The translations under genes were made by a program, and so were the position numbers. Positions 10,201 through 19,600 of a stretch of 64,000 nt of DNA are shown here, piece by piece. Under the pieces are notes generated by a model that saw only the letters and a list, made by a program, of their open reading frames with translations, made no database searches and was not told where the DNA came from. This DNA comes from Planococcus sp. CPCC 101016 (lineage in GTDB: Bacteria > Bacillota > Bacilli > Bacillales_A > Planococcaceae). The first letter of the stretch is position 1, and every line of letters begins with the position of its first letter. Location: contig NZ_VOHB01000002.1 in the NCBI RefSeq assembly GCF_007859295.1, forward strand, positions 869,624 to 933,623, given 5' to 3'.

Positions 10201-10817
10201 TGCTGGCACAAATCGCATTTGAAAAAGATGCAACTCCGGAAGTGCCAGAAGTTCCAGAGAAGAAATTCCCATTCACGGATGTCAGTGACAAAGCTTGGTC
10301 ATACCCATACATTAAAGATTTGTTTAACAGAGACTTGATCAAAGGGAAATCCGAAAAAATCTATGCACCAAAAGAAAACTTGACGCGTATGCAGGCGGTA
10401 ACGATCCTGACACGCATCATGGAATTGGAAATCAAAGGAACTGAGAAATCGCCATTTACGGATATCTCAAACATTCCACCAATTCACCGCAATGAAATCA
10501 ATGCAGCCTATCAAGCGGGCATCATCAACGGAGTGACGGCAACGAACTTCAAGCCGCTAGATTACATCACCCGTGCCCAGTTTGCATTGATGCTGAACCG
10601 CGTGTACGAATTGGAGAACGAAGAGTATCAAGTCGACAATTACGCACCATTCAGCGATTACGGCAAATTCAACAAAGAAACAAAAGAAGCCATCACGATG
10701 CTTTACGACTTGGAAATTGTAGAAGGCTACAACGGCAAATACATGCCAGCCAAGTACACGACACGCGAAGAAACAGCGAAGATGTTCTCACTCTTCCGTC
10801 CATTCGTAGCTAAATAA
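7266..10817 (+). CDS. Extracellular nuclease (endonuclease/exonuclease/phosphatase fold) with SLH anchor
   Basis: A secreted 1183-residue multidomain protein. In order: signal peptide ending near SANAAEP; DUF6359/OB-like region; a second OB-like segment; a chitobiase-C-type segment containing YYTLDGSAPTA; another OB-like part; the catalytic EEP domain from about residue 682 (LTVAAYNVENF, MVEVQD, IGAHLNSKGGD, AGDMNDFE, SDHDPLL); three SLH repeats from about 1003. Such enzymes cut extracellular DNA or RNA; with the nucleotidase next door this makes a surface route from nucleic acid to nucleoside and phosphate. I chose TTG 7266, eight bases after AGGAG (7253-7257), over the ATG at 7233, which lies too close to the -10 box. 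The gene ends at its own terminator. Confidence 0.9.
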   Translation: MSRHVFSKILLSLVLALSVVLPYTATSANAAEPITVADAIANNSGSATVKGFVVGTASSGSSYDQTAPFTVATNLGLADSPDETDPTKILPVQLPSGSVRAGLNLVDNPTNFRAEVTITGNLEAYFQVPGLKSPTAFTIVFEGEAPPEATVVDSLAEARTMAGELIQVEATVTTGTGFWGGNAFYAQDGTAGIYVYTSSAAVAPGDIVRLTGTVSEYSGELQLQPNTMEVLSSDNELPAVQTVTPAGVNEDTQGERVELQNVTITGLKSVNDYGTFEFSAKAENGEAITIRNDNRNGLTFDQFTKQYKEGDLIHVNGIASKFNSSYQVKTLGFESFELVNKPAVYTDTFPGVVSENAEITLASGWENASIYYTLDGSAPTAASTEYTAPIVLTEDTVIKAIAVADETSEIFTFNYTVLKTADLRIRDLQGYDHYSDYEGVAVNEIVGVVTHLYNSANFVIQDTEPDNDLTTSEAIMVNKASNGLQVGDLVTVSGTVEEHFQEGYSDMRQNDLPITRIRATEAVKTGTAPLPEPIIIGEDVSPPTKIIDNDGLTEFNPEENGIDFWESLELMRVGVADAQVVGPQNYGEVIVVSKNATNNDFHKQGGILIAEDDYNPERIILDFDNENYVAKAGDTFNGTPVGVLGYGFGNYKLWAEESDIPELVDGGTEPEQTWIVNEEDKLTVAAYNVENFSADPSHTSDAKAQRIAESFVNDLNSPDVIVMVEVQDSDGPITSGNSDATASYERLINGIKAAGGPTYAWTDIAPEYNKDGGQPGGNIRVGYLYNPERVSLSEGTKGTATQDNSWIDGELALNPGRVQPIPMPNTRKPIAAQFEFQGEQVVVIGAHLNSKGGDQPLFGKNQPPLLGSEAERIELAKAINGFIEEGLEQDPDLNVIVAGDMNDFEFTPALAALKGDILTNKVEDVPLEDRFSYYYQGNSQVLDHLLVTNNLADRTELDMVHINAMFMEEHGRASDHDPLLAQIAFEKDATPEVPEVPEKKFPFTDVSDKAWSYPYIKDLFNRDLIKGKSEKIYAPKENLTRMQAVTILTRIMELEIKGTEKSPFTDISNIPPIHRNEINAAYQAGIINGVTATNFKPLDYITRAQFALMLNRVYELENEEYQVDNYAPFSDYGKFNKETKEAITMLYDLEIVEGYNGKYMPAKYTTREETAKMFSLFRPFVAK

Positions 10818-10833
10818 AATAAGGTTTTCTAGC

Positions 10834-10867
10834 AGCCCGATCAGATTTTCTGATCGGGCTGTTTTTA
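10834..10867 (+). terminator. Terminator of the nuclease gene
   Basis: Perfect 12-bp arms AGCCCGATCAGA/TCTGATCGGGCT, three-base loop, T tract. Confidence 0.93.
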
Positions 10868-10919
10868 TGTTTTTTAAAATAAAAATGAATGGATAGAGAG
10901 TAAGAATCTCAATATTGTA

Positions 10920-11140
10920 TGCGGGTCTATAAGTCGCTTCGGCCGCTCTGGAGTGAGTTCCCACAATAAGCCGGACCGCGCTTCGCTTGTCAGTCTTATT
11001 GCTCCACCCACTCCGTTGACGCACCTCAGCTGGATGATGTTTTTATAAACCAAATTGATATCTGCATACTGCAATAAGTAGGGAGCGGTTCTAAAGCCGC
11101 TCGGCAGCGATAGTGCACGCGCCTTTGCTGAGGTATTAAA
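10920..11140 (-). repeat. Type-A repeat, minus orientation
   Basis: Same unit as at 2.85-3.3 kb, read on the minus strand. Outer arms are at 11006-11014 (ACCCACTCC on plus) and 10950-10958; inner arms CTTATTGC at 10995-11002 and ACAATAAG at 10963-10970. It begins about 50 bases after the nuclease terminator. Confidence 0.85.
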
Positions 11141-11227
11141 TGAGAGGAAGAATGAAAAAAAAGTTCTATCTCATTCTTTTAGACTTAATATAGTGATCTC
11201 TTATTTCACATTTTATTAATAGATGAA

Positions 11228-11360
11228 ACTTAAAGAAAGAGCGAAAGGCGGCGACTCCCGCGGGAAAGCGGAGTGATGAGACCCCGCAGGAGCTTGCGAC
11301 GAGGAGGCTCAGCGCTTCGCCCGCAGGAAAGCGTCCGTCTGCAGCGAATTCTCTTTCCAA
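11228..11360 (+). repeat. Type-B repeat, full-length copy
   Basis: A GC-rich island of about 130 bp in AT-rich surroundings. It starts AAAGAGCGAAAGGCGGCGAC and ends GAAAGCGTCCGTCTGCAGCG followed by AATTCTCTTTCC. Related copies or fragments lie at 2.73, 25.05, 29.1 and 34.7 kb. The rest of 10869-11529 is AT-rich and without credible genes. Confidence 0.8.
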
Positions 11361-11529
11361 AACGATTATTCTCTATATAATTTTAGTTTTCAAAAAATAT
11401 TTTTTTAATTCGACAAACTAAATAATATCAAGGGTTATCTAGTAAAAAACTCTTAAATAACACCCAATTACATGAAAAATCACCCAATTAAGATTTGCAT
11501 GAATGAAAAAATATGGTAAATTTAAGTTG

Positions 11530-11557
11530 TTGTGCAATTATAAAAATTCTCTATAAT
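11530..11557 (+). promoter_or_regulatory. Promoter of the SLH subtilisin gene
   Basis: TTGTGC (11530-11535), 16-base spacer, perfect TATAAT (11552-11557). Transcription would start near 11564, upstream of the ribosome binding site GAAGGGGGA and the TTG at 11587. Confidence 0.6.
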
Positions 11558-11586
11558 TGCGAATTAGAATCGAAGGGGGAAAAGAA

Positions 11587-14500
11587 TTGACCAAGTTAAA
11601 ACCGATTTTATTGCTGGTGATGGTCTTCATGATGACATTCAGCTCAGCTGTTTTTGGCCTCACCGGGGTCTCGGCAGCCGTGAATTCATCAACTGTACCG
11701 AACGTGGAATTGAAAAAAGGGGAACTGGAAGTACCGGAGAAATTCGTTAACCCAGAAGACCCGGAAAAAGAAGTACGTGTGATCATCGAGCTTGAAAAAG
11801 CACCGGCGATTGAAAACGCTACCGAAAAAGGCGTGCTTTACAAAAACTTACCTGAAAAACAAAAGGAAACATTGGAAGCTGCAGTCGTAACGGGTCAGGA
11901 ATCCGTTCAGCTGTCAATCGCTTCAATTGCTCCACGCATTACATACCTTGAAAACTTCACGACGGTGTTCAACGGATTCTCCGCTGAAGTCGAAGCGGGC
12001 CAAGTTGAGGACATCGCGAAATTGAACGGTGTCAAAGCGGTCTATGAGTCGACTGAGTATCAGCGTCCTGAAGCTCAGCCGGAAATGAAATACTCGAAAG
12101 AATTGGTTCAGGCGCAACAAGCTTGGACAGATTACGGCTACCGCGGCGAAGGATTGGTTGTCGGTGTCATTGACACAGGAATCGACCCAAGCCACAAAGA
12201 CATGGTCTTGACAGACAACACAACGGGCGACATCACGAAATCCGATGTAGCGGCGCTGGTTGCTGACAAGTCTATAGAAAACGGTAAATTCTTCACTCCG
12301 AAAGTGCCATTCGGCTACAACTACATGGACGGCAACGAAGAAATTCTTGACCTTGGACCAGAAGTATCTATGCACGGCATGCACGTTGCCGGAACAGTAG
12401 GCGCTAATGGAAACGAAGAAAACGGCGGCATTAAAGGGGTTGCACCGGAAGCGCAGCTATTAGCGCTGAAAGTATTCGGCAACGACCCGCTTTACCCGTC
12501 GACTTACGGCGATATCTACATCAAAGCGATCGATGATTCGATCAAATTGGGTGCAGACGTCATCAATATGTCTTTAGGCTCAACTGCAGGATTTGTGGAT
12601 TCCTCAAACCCTGAACAAAAAGCAGTTGAAAGAGCGACGAACAACGGCATCCTGGTTTCCATTTCTGCAGGGAACTCAGATATGTTCGGATCGGGTTATG
12701 CGTATCCGCTTCCAGACAACCAGGATTACGGGTTGACAGGATCACCAAGCACGTCAATCGATTCATTTGGCGTAGCGTCATTTGAAAACGACATCATTAC
12801 GGCGAAGAGCTTTGCTTACCAAGTGGACGGCGCACAAGCCGGACGCGGCATGTATTTGCTGGCCAATGATGCAGACCCTGAGAATTTGCCAAATGAAAGC
12901 TACGAAGTCGTGTACGCAGGCCTCGGGAAACCATCTGATTACACAGGCAAGAAAATGGCTGGTAAATTTGCATTGGTGTCACGCGGCGAAATTGGCTTTG
13001 TTGAAAAAGGCTTAGCAGCACAAGCGGCTGGCGCAGTCGGCGTCATCGTTCACAACAACACGACTGGCACGATCAGCATGGCATCAGATCCGGCGATCAA
13101 GATTCCATTTATGTCAGCGTTGCAAGCAGACGGCTTGGAAATGAAAGCTCAATTGGATGCAGGCAAAAAAGTCTCTGTTTCATTTGACGGCGCATTCCTT
13201 GAAACACCAAACCCAAGCAAAGGCAAAATGAGCAGCTTTACTTCTTGGGGACCAACGCCGAACCTTGATTTCAAACCTGAAATCACAGCGCCGGGCGGCA
13301 ATATCTTCTCGACTTTGAACGATGATACGTATGGCTTGATGAGCGGTACGTCAATGGCGGCTCCTCACGTTTCAGGCGGAACGGCATTAATGTTCCAGCG
13401 CATCGAAGAGCTTGGCCTGCAAGGCCGTGAGCGCGTTCAATTCGCGAAAAACTTGATGATGAACACAGCAGATCCTGTGGAATTCAGAAAAGATGAATTT
13501 GTATCTCCACGCCGTCAAGGTGCTGGGTTGATGCAATTGCATGATGCTTTATCGACAGACGTAATGCTGACGAATAAAGCGACAGGCGATGCAAAAGTGG
13601 CCTTAAAAGAAATTGCAGGTGATAAATTCACGTTTACATTGGAAGCTGAAAACTTCTCTGACGAAGCGGCAACTTATGCTGTGGATGTAAATGTTCAAAC
13701 AGACAACACTACAAAATTAGGCGAAAAAGTAATTACTGCACCAAATAATACAGGTTCATTTGTGGTAACAAAAGATGTAACAGTAAATGCTCCCAAAACG
13801 GTTACCGTACCGGCAAATGGAACAGCAGAAGTGGCAGTAACGGTCGACGTGTCAGCACTTAAAGGCATGCCGGAATATGCAGCTTTCACAAACGGATTCT
13901 TTGTTGACGGTTTTGTCACCTTGACGGATGAAAACGAAGAAGTGACTGGCAACACAGAATTGGTCGTTCCTTACTTCGGCTTTAACGGCGGATGGGACGA
14001 TGCCAGCATCTTTGATGATTTTGCATGGGAAAAAGATTCCTATTACGGAATCACGCAATTAGCGGACGATAAAGGAAATGATATTACAGGCGGTACACAC
14101 GCCGGCAAATTCGTTCCCGAACGCTTCGCATTTTCACCGAACGGCAATGGACTGCAGGACATGGCTATACCTGTTTATTCATTGCTCAGAAACGCCAAGC
14201 AATTTGAAGTCAATGTATTGGATGCAACGGGCAAGAAATTGCGTACCATCCGTACAGCTTCAAACCTGACGAAACATTATTCAACCACTTCATATTACAC
14301 ATTCAACCCGCTTAACGGCTGGGATGGAATGATTGACGGCAAGCCAGCGAAAGATGGCAACTACCAGATCGAGCTGCGCGCAGTCATTGATTACCCGAAT
14401 GCAGAATGGCAGTCCATCACTTTCCCGATTATCGTGGACACGGTAGCACCGGAAGCTGCAGCAACTTATGACGCTGCAAGCAAAACAGTAAATGTAGCGA

Positions 14501-15846
14501 AATTTGCGGATAACGCTTCAGGCGCTGGCGCGGATCGTTGGGAAGTATTCGTCAACGGCAAAGAAGTGACGGAGAACGAAACAACTCCGGCAGATGAATC
14601 TCTTGCACCAACAACCACTTCTTACAAAGTGGAAGCTCCCGTAAAAACAGGCGACAAATTGACAGCGGTCTTCTACGACATTGCTGGCAATACAACAGAA
14701 GTAAACCTTACAGCTGCATCGAAAGATGAAACAACAGTACCGGTCATCTTCTTTACAGAACCGCAAACCTTGAATATTTACGATAAAAAAGAAGTCCTGG
14801 TTTCTGGTCGTGTAGAAGACGATTCGAAAGTGGTTTCCTTGACAGTCAATGGTGTCAAAGCGAAAGAATTTGACGGCACCAACTTCAAGCACACTGTAAC
14901 ATTGAAAGACGGCTCTCAATACGTAACCGTCAAAGCAGTGGACGAGTTCGGCAACGAATCGGAAATTCGCCGTCAAATCCTGGTCGATACAACGCCAGCG
15001 GTCATCACGTTAGTGGATGCACCGAAAACAGTAGGCGCCAACACATCTGAAGTCGAAGTGACATTCAATGTCAAAGACAATATGGATGAAATCGCAGCTT
15101 ATGTAAACGGCAGCGAAGTCTTCAAAAAAGAAATGTCTGAGCCATACGGCAAAGCAAGCTTTAACCAAAACATCAAAACCAAAGTGCCAGTCAAGAAAAT
15201 TGGCGCGAATGAATACACCTTGTCGGTGACAGATGCAGCCGGCCATGTCACTGAAAAGAAATTCACCATCACCAAAGAAACAAAAGTAACATTTACCGAT
15301 ATCCAGACACATTGGGCAAAAACCCAAATTGAAGCACTGGCTTCACAAGGGATCATCAAAGGGAAGACGGATACACTGTTTGCACCAAAAGCAGATTTGA
15401 CACGCGCTGAATTCGCAGCCTTGCTGGTCCGTACACTTGAATTGCCATTGAAAGACTACGAAGGCACATTCACAGATGCAGACCCAAGCAACACGTGGGC
15501 TTCAAAAGAAATCGAAGCCGCTGCCCGTGCAGGCATTGTTCTCGGATTGCCGAATAACAAATTCGATCCGAAAGCACCGATCTCCCGCCAGGACACAGCC
15601 GTGATGATCATGCGTGCTGTAGAATATCAGGAAGCGTCATTGCTTGAAGGCCTGGACACAACACACAAATTTGCGGACAACGCAAAAATTAAAGCATACG
15701 CAAGCGAATCCGTTCAGCAAGCATATGCACTTGGCCTCATCACTGGCCGCGATAACAACATCTTTGATCCATTAGCAAAAATCACTCGAGCTGAAACAGC
15801 GGCTGTCCTTTACCGCGCACTCGAAAAGATGGAGCTGCTGGACTAA
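11587..15846 (+). CDS. Vpr-like S8 serine protease with SLH anchor
   Basis: A secreted subtilisin-family protease of 1419 residues. After the signal peptide comes an I9-type propeptide (about 55-155), then the catalytic domain with Asp196 (GVIDTGIDPSH), His263 (MHGMHVAGT) and Ser589 (SGTSMAAPH). A PA domain (about 425-540, KFALVSRGEIGF...) is inserted, as in Vpr. Beyond it are Fn3-like and Ig-like segments, and three SLH repeats fill about 1236-1419 (LTRAEFAALL, ISRQDTAVMI, ITRAETAAVL). It should degrade proteins at the cell surface while attached through its SLH block. TTG 11587 is chosen because GGGGGA lies six bases before it; TTG 11557 overlaps the -10 box. The next gene is a close paralogue lacking the SLH block. 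Confidence 0.93.
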   Translation: MTKLKPILLLVMVFMMTFSSAVFGLTGVSAAVNSSTVPNVELKKGELEVPEKFVNPEDPEKEVRVIIELEKAPAIENATEKGVLYKNLPEKQKETLEAAVVTGQESVQLSIASIAPRITYLENFTTVFNGFSAEVEAGQVEDIAKLNGVKAVYESTEYQRPEAQPEMKYSKELVQAQQAWTDYGYRGEGLVVGVIDTGIDPSHKDMVLTDNTTGDITKSDVAALVADKSIENGKFFTPKVPFGYNYMDGNEEILDLGPEVSMHGMHVAGTVGANGNEENGGIKGVAPEAQLLALKVFGNDPLYPSTYGDIYIKAIDDSIKLGADVINMSLGSTAGFVDSSNPEQKAVERATNNGILVSISAGNSDMFGSGYAYPLPDNQDYGLTGSPSTSIDSFGVASFENDIITAKSFAYQVDGAQAGRGMYLLANDADPENLPNESYEVVYAGLGKPSDYTGKKMAGKFALVSRGEIGFVEKGLAAQAAGAVGVIVHNNTTGTISMASDPAIKIPFMSALQADGLEMKAQLDAGKKVSVSFDGAFLETPNPSKGKMSSFTSWGPTPNLDFKPEITAPGGNIFSTLNDDTYGLMSGTSMAAPHVSGGTALMFQRIEELGLQGRERVQFAKNLMMNTADPVEFRKDEFVSPRRQGAGLMQLHDALSTDVMLTNKATGDAKVALKEIAGDKFTFTLEAENFSDEAATYAVDVNVQTDNTTKLGEKVITAPNNTGSFVVTKDVTVNAPKTVTVPANGTAEVAVTVDVSALKGMPEYAAFTNGFFVDGFVTLTDENEEVTGNTELVVPYFGFNGGWDDASIFDDFAWEKDSYYGITQLADDKGNDITGGTHAGKFVPERFAFSPNGNGLQDMAIPVYSLLRNAKQFEVNVLDATGKKLRTIRTASNLTKHYSTTSYYTFNPLNGWDGMIDGKPAKDGNYQIELRAVIDYPNAEWQSITFPIIVDTVAPEAAATYDAASKTVNVAKFADNASGAGADRWEVFVNGKEVTENETTPADESLAPTTTSYKVEAPVKTGDKLTAVFYDIAGNTTEVNLTAASKDETTVPVIFFTEPQTLNIYDKKEVLVSGRVEDDSKVVSLTVNGVKAKEFDGTNFKHTVTLKDGSQYVTVKAVDEFGNESEIRRQILVDTTPAVITLVDAPKTVGANTSEVEVTFNVKDNMDEIAAYVNGSEVFKKEMSEPYGKASFNQNIKTKVPVKKIGANEYTLSVTDAAGHVTEKKFTITKETKVTFTDIQTHWAKTQIEALASQGIIKGKTDTLFAPKADLTRAEFAALLVRTLELPLKDYEGTFTDADPSNTWASKEIEAAARAGIVLGLPNNKFDPKAPISRQDTAVMIMRAVEYQEASLLEGLDTTHKFADNAKIKAYASESVQQAYALGLITGRDNNIFDPLAKITRAETAAVLYRALEKMELLD

Positions 15847-15856
15847 CACATTATAT

Positions 15857-15932
15857 AGAAGAAACTTTTACGTTTCTTCTGTAAACAGCAACAGGCAAGC
15901 AATCAGAATTTTGATTGCTTGCCTGTTTTTTT
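15857..15932 (+). terminator. Double hairpin terminator of the SLH subtilisin
   Basis: Two successive perfect hairpins: AGAAGAAAC/GTTTCTTCT (15857-15880) and a 16-bp stem beginning AACAGGCAAGC (15890-15927) followed by a T run. The second is the classic terminator. Confidence 0.9.
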
Positions 15933-15959
15933 ATTTGGAAGTCAGTAATGAGAGGGGGA

Positions 15960-16450
15960 GAAATCGCTGCAGGCAGGCGATTTTAGAACCGCATCCTGCA
16001 ATATTACAACATGCAGATATCGATCTGCATATAAAACATCACCCAGCTGAGGCGCGTCAACGGAGTGGGTGGAGCAATAAGACTGACAAGCAAAGCGCGG
16101 TCCGGCTTATTGCGGGAACCCACTCCAGAGCGGCCGAAGCGATTTACAAGCTCTCAAAAACTTCCTCACCATCCGAGCGAAGGCACGTGCACTGTCGCGG
16201 CCGAGCGCTTTTAGAACCACTCCCACATATTCATAACATAAAAGTATTGATTCCCCATAAAACACCAACGTCCAGCTGAGGCGCGTCAACGGAGTGGGTG
16301 GAGCAATAAGACTGACAAGCAAAGCGCGGTTCGGCTTATTGCGGGAACCTCCTCCAGAGCGACCGAAGCGATTTACAAGCTCTCAAAAACTCCCTCACCA
16401 TCCGAGCTAAGGCACGTGCACTGTCGCTGCCGAGCCCTTATAGAACCTAC
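15960..16450 (+). repeat. Two tandem type-A repeats
   Basis: Two copies of the type-A unit (about 15960-16205 and 16195-16445). Hairpin arms: GGAGTGGGT 16062-16070 with ACCCACTCC 16118-16126 and GCAATAAG 16074-16081 with CTTATTGC 16106-16113; second copy GGAGTGGGT 16291-16299 with a partly decayed partner, and GCAATAAG/CTTATTGC at 16303-16310/16335-16342. The remaining bases to 16638 are AT-rich and carry the next promoter. Confidence 0.85.
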
Positions 16451-16583
16451 TAAAGTAAAATCCATAAAAAGGAAAAAAGGAGAGACTCTAAAAACCCGAA
16501 TTACCTAAAAAATTCGAAGAAAAATAACAAATAAGATAGCTTTGGAACCATGGACTTTTGGTTGATTAACTGGAAAAATGAAG

Positions 16584-16611
16584 TTGACTTAATTTTTTGA
16601 TTATTTAGATA
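16584..16611 (+). promoter_or_regulatory. Candidate promoter of the second Vpr-like protease
   Basis: TTGACT (16584-16589), a 16-base spacer and TAGATA (16606-16611), 28 bases before the ATG. The -10 is weak. Confidence 0.4.
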
Positions 16612-16638
16612 GGTATTTAAGGAAGAGGAGGAACAAGT

Positions 16639-19600
16639 ATGAAAAAATTGTTAGTGTTTTTCGGGATTTTATTATTATTAATGAGCAGCCTGGGCGGATT
16701 CAGTAGCTCCCAGGCAGTAGCAGCGCCAGAGCCGGAAGTGAAGCTGGCGCAGACTTTGCTCAAACCGGAATCGCCGAAAGAGAAAGTGCGGGTCATTATT
16801 GAGCTGAAAGAAGAACCTACGATTGAAGCAGCAACGAAAAAAGGGATGCTCTATAAAGAGTTGCCGGAAAACGAGAAACAGCAAATTGAAGCGGCTGCTA
16901 TAGCGAAGCAGGAAACGGTGCAAACGGCGATTACCAACGTGGCACCGGCGATCGATTACCTGCAAACTTTTACAGCGGTCTTTAACGGCTTCTCTGCGGA
17001 AGTCGAAGCGGGGCAAGTAGCGGAAATTGCAAAGCTGCCGAGTGTCAAGGCAGTATACGAAGCGACCGAGTATAAACGTCCTGAAGTAAAACCGACAATG
17101 AAGTATTCAAAAGAACTGGTTCAGGCGCAAGAAGCTTGGCGCGATTATGGGTTTAAAGGAGAAGGCATGATTGTGGGGGTCATTGATACGGGCATCGACC
17201 CGAGCCATAAGGACATGGTGCTGACCAACAATACGACAGCTTCTTTGACACAGGCGGAAGTGGAAGCATTTATTTCCGACAGTGCGATTGAAGAAGGCAA
17301 GTTCTTTACACCGAAAGTGCCGTTTGGCTACAACTACATGGATGCCAATACGGAAATCCGCGACATCGCACCGGGTGCATCGATGCACGGCATGCACGTA
17401 GCGGGTACAATCGGCGCCAATGGCAATGAAGAAAACGGCGGCATCAAAGGGGTGGCTCCGGAAACGCAGCTGCTCGCACTGAAGGTATTCGGCAACGATG
17501 CTTATTACGCATCAACGTTCGGAGACATTTACATCAAGGCGATTGACGATTCCATCAAACTGGGGGCTGACGTCATCAATATGTCTCTCGGTGCCACAGC
17601 GGGATTTGTCGATACCTCAAGTCCTGAACAGCAGGCGGTGGAACGGGCGACAAACAACGGCATTTTGGTCGCCATTTCTGCGGGTAATGAAGATCTGCGG
17701 GGCTCAGGCTTCCTGGCACCGTTTGCGGAAAACCAGGATTACGGGCTGATCGGTTCTCCGGGAATCGCTGTGGATTCGATGGGCGTGGCTTCATTTGAAA
17801 ACACGATGATTACAACCAACAGTTTCGCTTATCAAGTAGACGGGGTACAGGCGGGACGTGCACTGTACCTGCTGGCAAATGATGTAGAGCCCGAAAGCCT
17901 GCCAGCCGATTCCTATGCAGTCGTCGATGCGGGGCTTGGGCAGCCGGCTGATTTTGAAGGAAAAGATGTGACTGGAAAATTTGCGTTGATTGCGCGCGGT
18001 ACGATTCCGTTTACGGAAAAAGCGTTAGCGGCTCAAGCGGCAGGTGCAGCAGGTGTCATTATCTACAATAATACGAGCGGACCGGTTAATATGGAGTCTG
18101 ATCCATTCATCACCATTCCGTTCATGTCGACCCTTCAAGCAGACGGGCTGGCAATGAAAGCGGCGCTTGATGGCGGCAAAGAGGTCACAGTCGTCTTTGA
18201 TGGAGTGAAATTGGAAACGCCAAACCCGAACGCTGGGAAGATGAGTGAATTCACTTCATGGGGACCAACGCCAAACCTTGATTTCAAACCGGAAATCACA
18301 GCACCGGGCGGCAACATCTTTTCGACTTTTAATAACGATGAATACGGATTGATGAGCGGCACATCGATGGCGGCCCCGCATGTGGCCGGCGGAACAGCAT
18401 TGGTGTTCCAGCGCATCAACGAGCTCGGTCTTGAAGGAAGAGATCGTGTGGAATTCGCGAAAAATCTGATGATGAATACGGCTAACCCTGTTGAACTGGT
18501 AGCTGGCCAATACGTTTCTCCGCGCCGCCAAGGGGCCGGATTGATGAAGTTGCATGATGCGCTGTCAACTGACGTGATGCTGACAGATCAGAATACGGGC
18601 GATGCCAAAGTGGCTTTGAAGGAAATTCAGGATAACCGCATGACACTGACGCTGCAGGCAGAAAACTTCTCGGATACCGCCGCGACGTACGCTGTAGCGG
18701 TCAACGTTCAAACCGATTATGTCATTAAGCACCCGGAGCGGCAGATTGATATTACCGACCCGAACCGCTCGGGCTCAAGAGTGGTGACCGATTTGGTCAA
18801 CATCTCTGCACCTGATACGGTGACGGTACCGGCAAACGGCTCTGCAGAAATCCAGGTGACAATTGATGCTTCAACTTTACAGGGACGTCCTGAATTTGCG
18901 GCGTTCACCAACGGTTACTTTGTTGACGGGTTTATTACCTTAACGGACAGCAATGAAGGGGTGACCGGCAATACGCCGCTTGTCGTTCCGTATTTCGGCT
19001 TTAACGGCGAATGGGACAAAGCCCCGATTTTTGATGACGTGGCATGGGATCCGGGCACAGTTTACGCCTCGACATTCCTAACTGACGATTTCGGGATGAT
19101 CATCACCGGCGGCAGCCACCAACAAGGCTATGTTCCGGAGCGCTTTGCCTTTTCTCCAAATGGCGACGGCACCCGGGAATCGGTCATTCCGGTGTTCTCG
19201 CTGCTGCGGAACGCCAAACAGCTGGAGGTAAATGTATTGGATGCTGACGGCAATAAGCTACGGACTTTGCAGACCAGCAAAAACCTGGTGAAGAATTTCT
19301 CTGCTGAGTTTCCTTATTATTACGACCTGCTCAACGAGTGGAACGGGGAAGTGCTCGGCAAAACAGTAGAAGATGGCAAGTATCAGCTTCAGATGCGAGC
19401 CGTCATTGATTATCCGGATGCCGAATGGCAGTCGCTGACCATGCCGATCCTGGTCGATACAGTGGCGCCCCAAGCGACGGCTGCATTGAATGCGGAAACC
19501 AAGACCGTAACGGTGACCAGTTTTGAAGATAACGCGGGAGGCGGAGGTGCGGACCGCTGGGAAGTGTTCCTGAACGATGTCGAGCTGACCGAAAATCAGG

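Noticed and set aside
13695-15359. Long minus-strand frames across the protease genes
   Set aside because: Mirror frames caused by codon bias of real genes; no starts with ribosome binding sites and no known domains.
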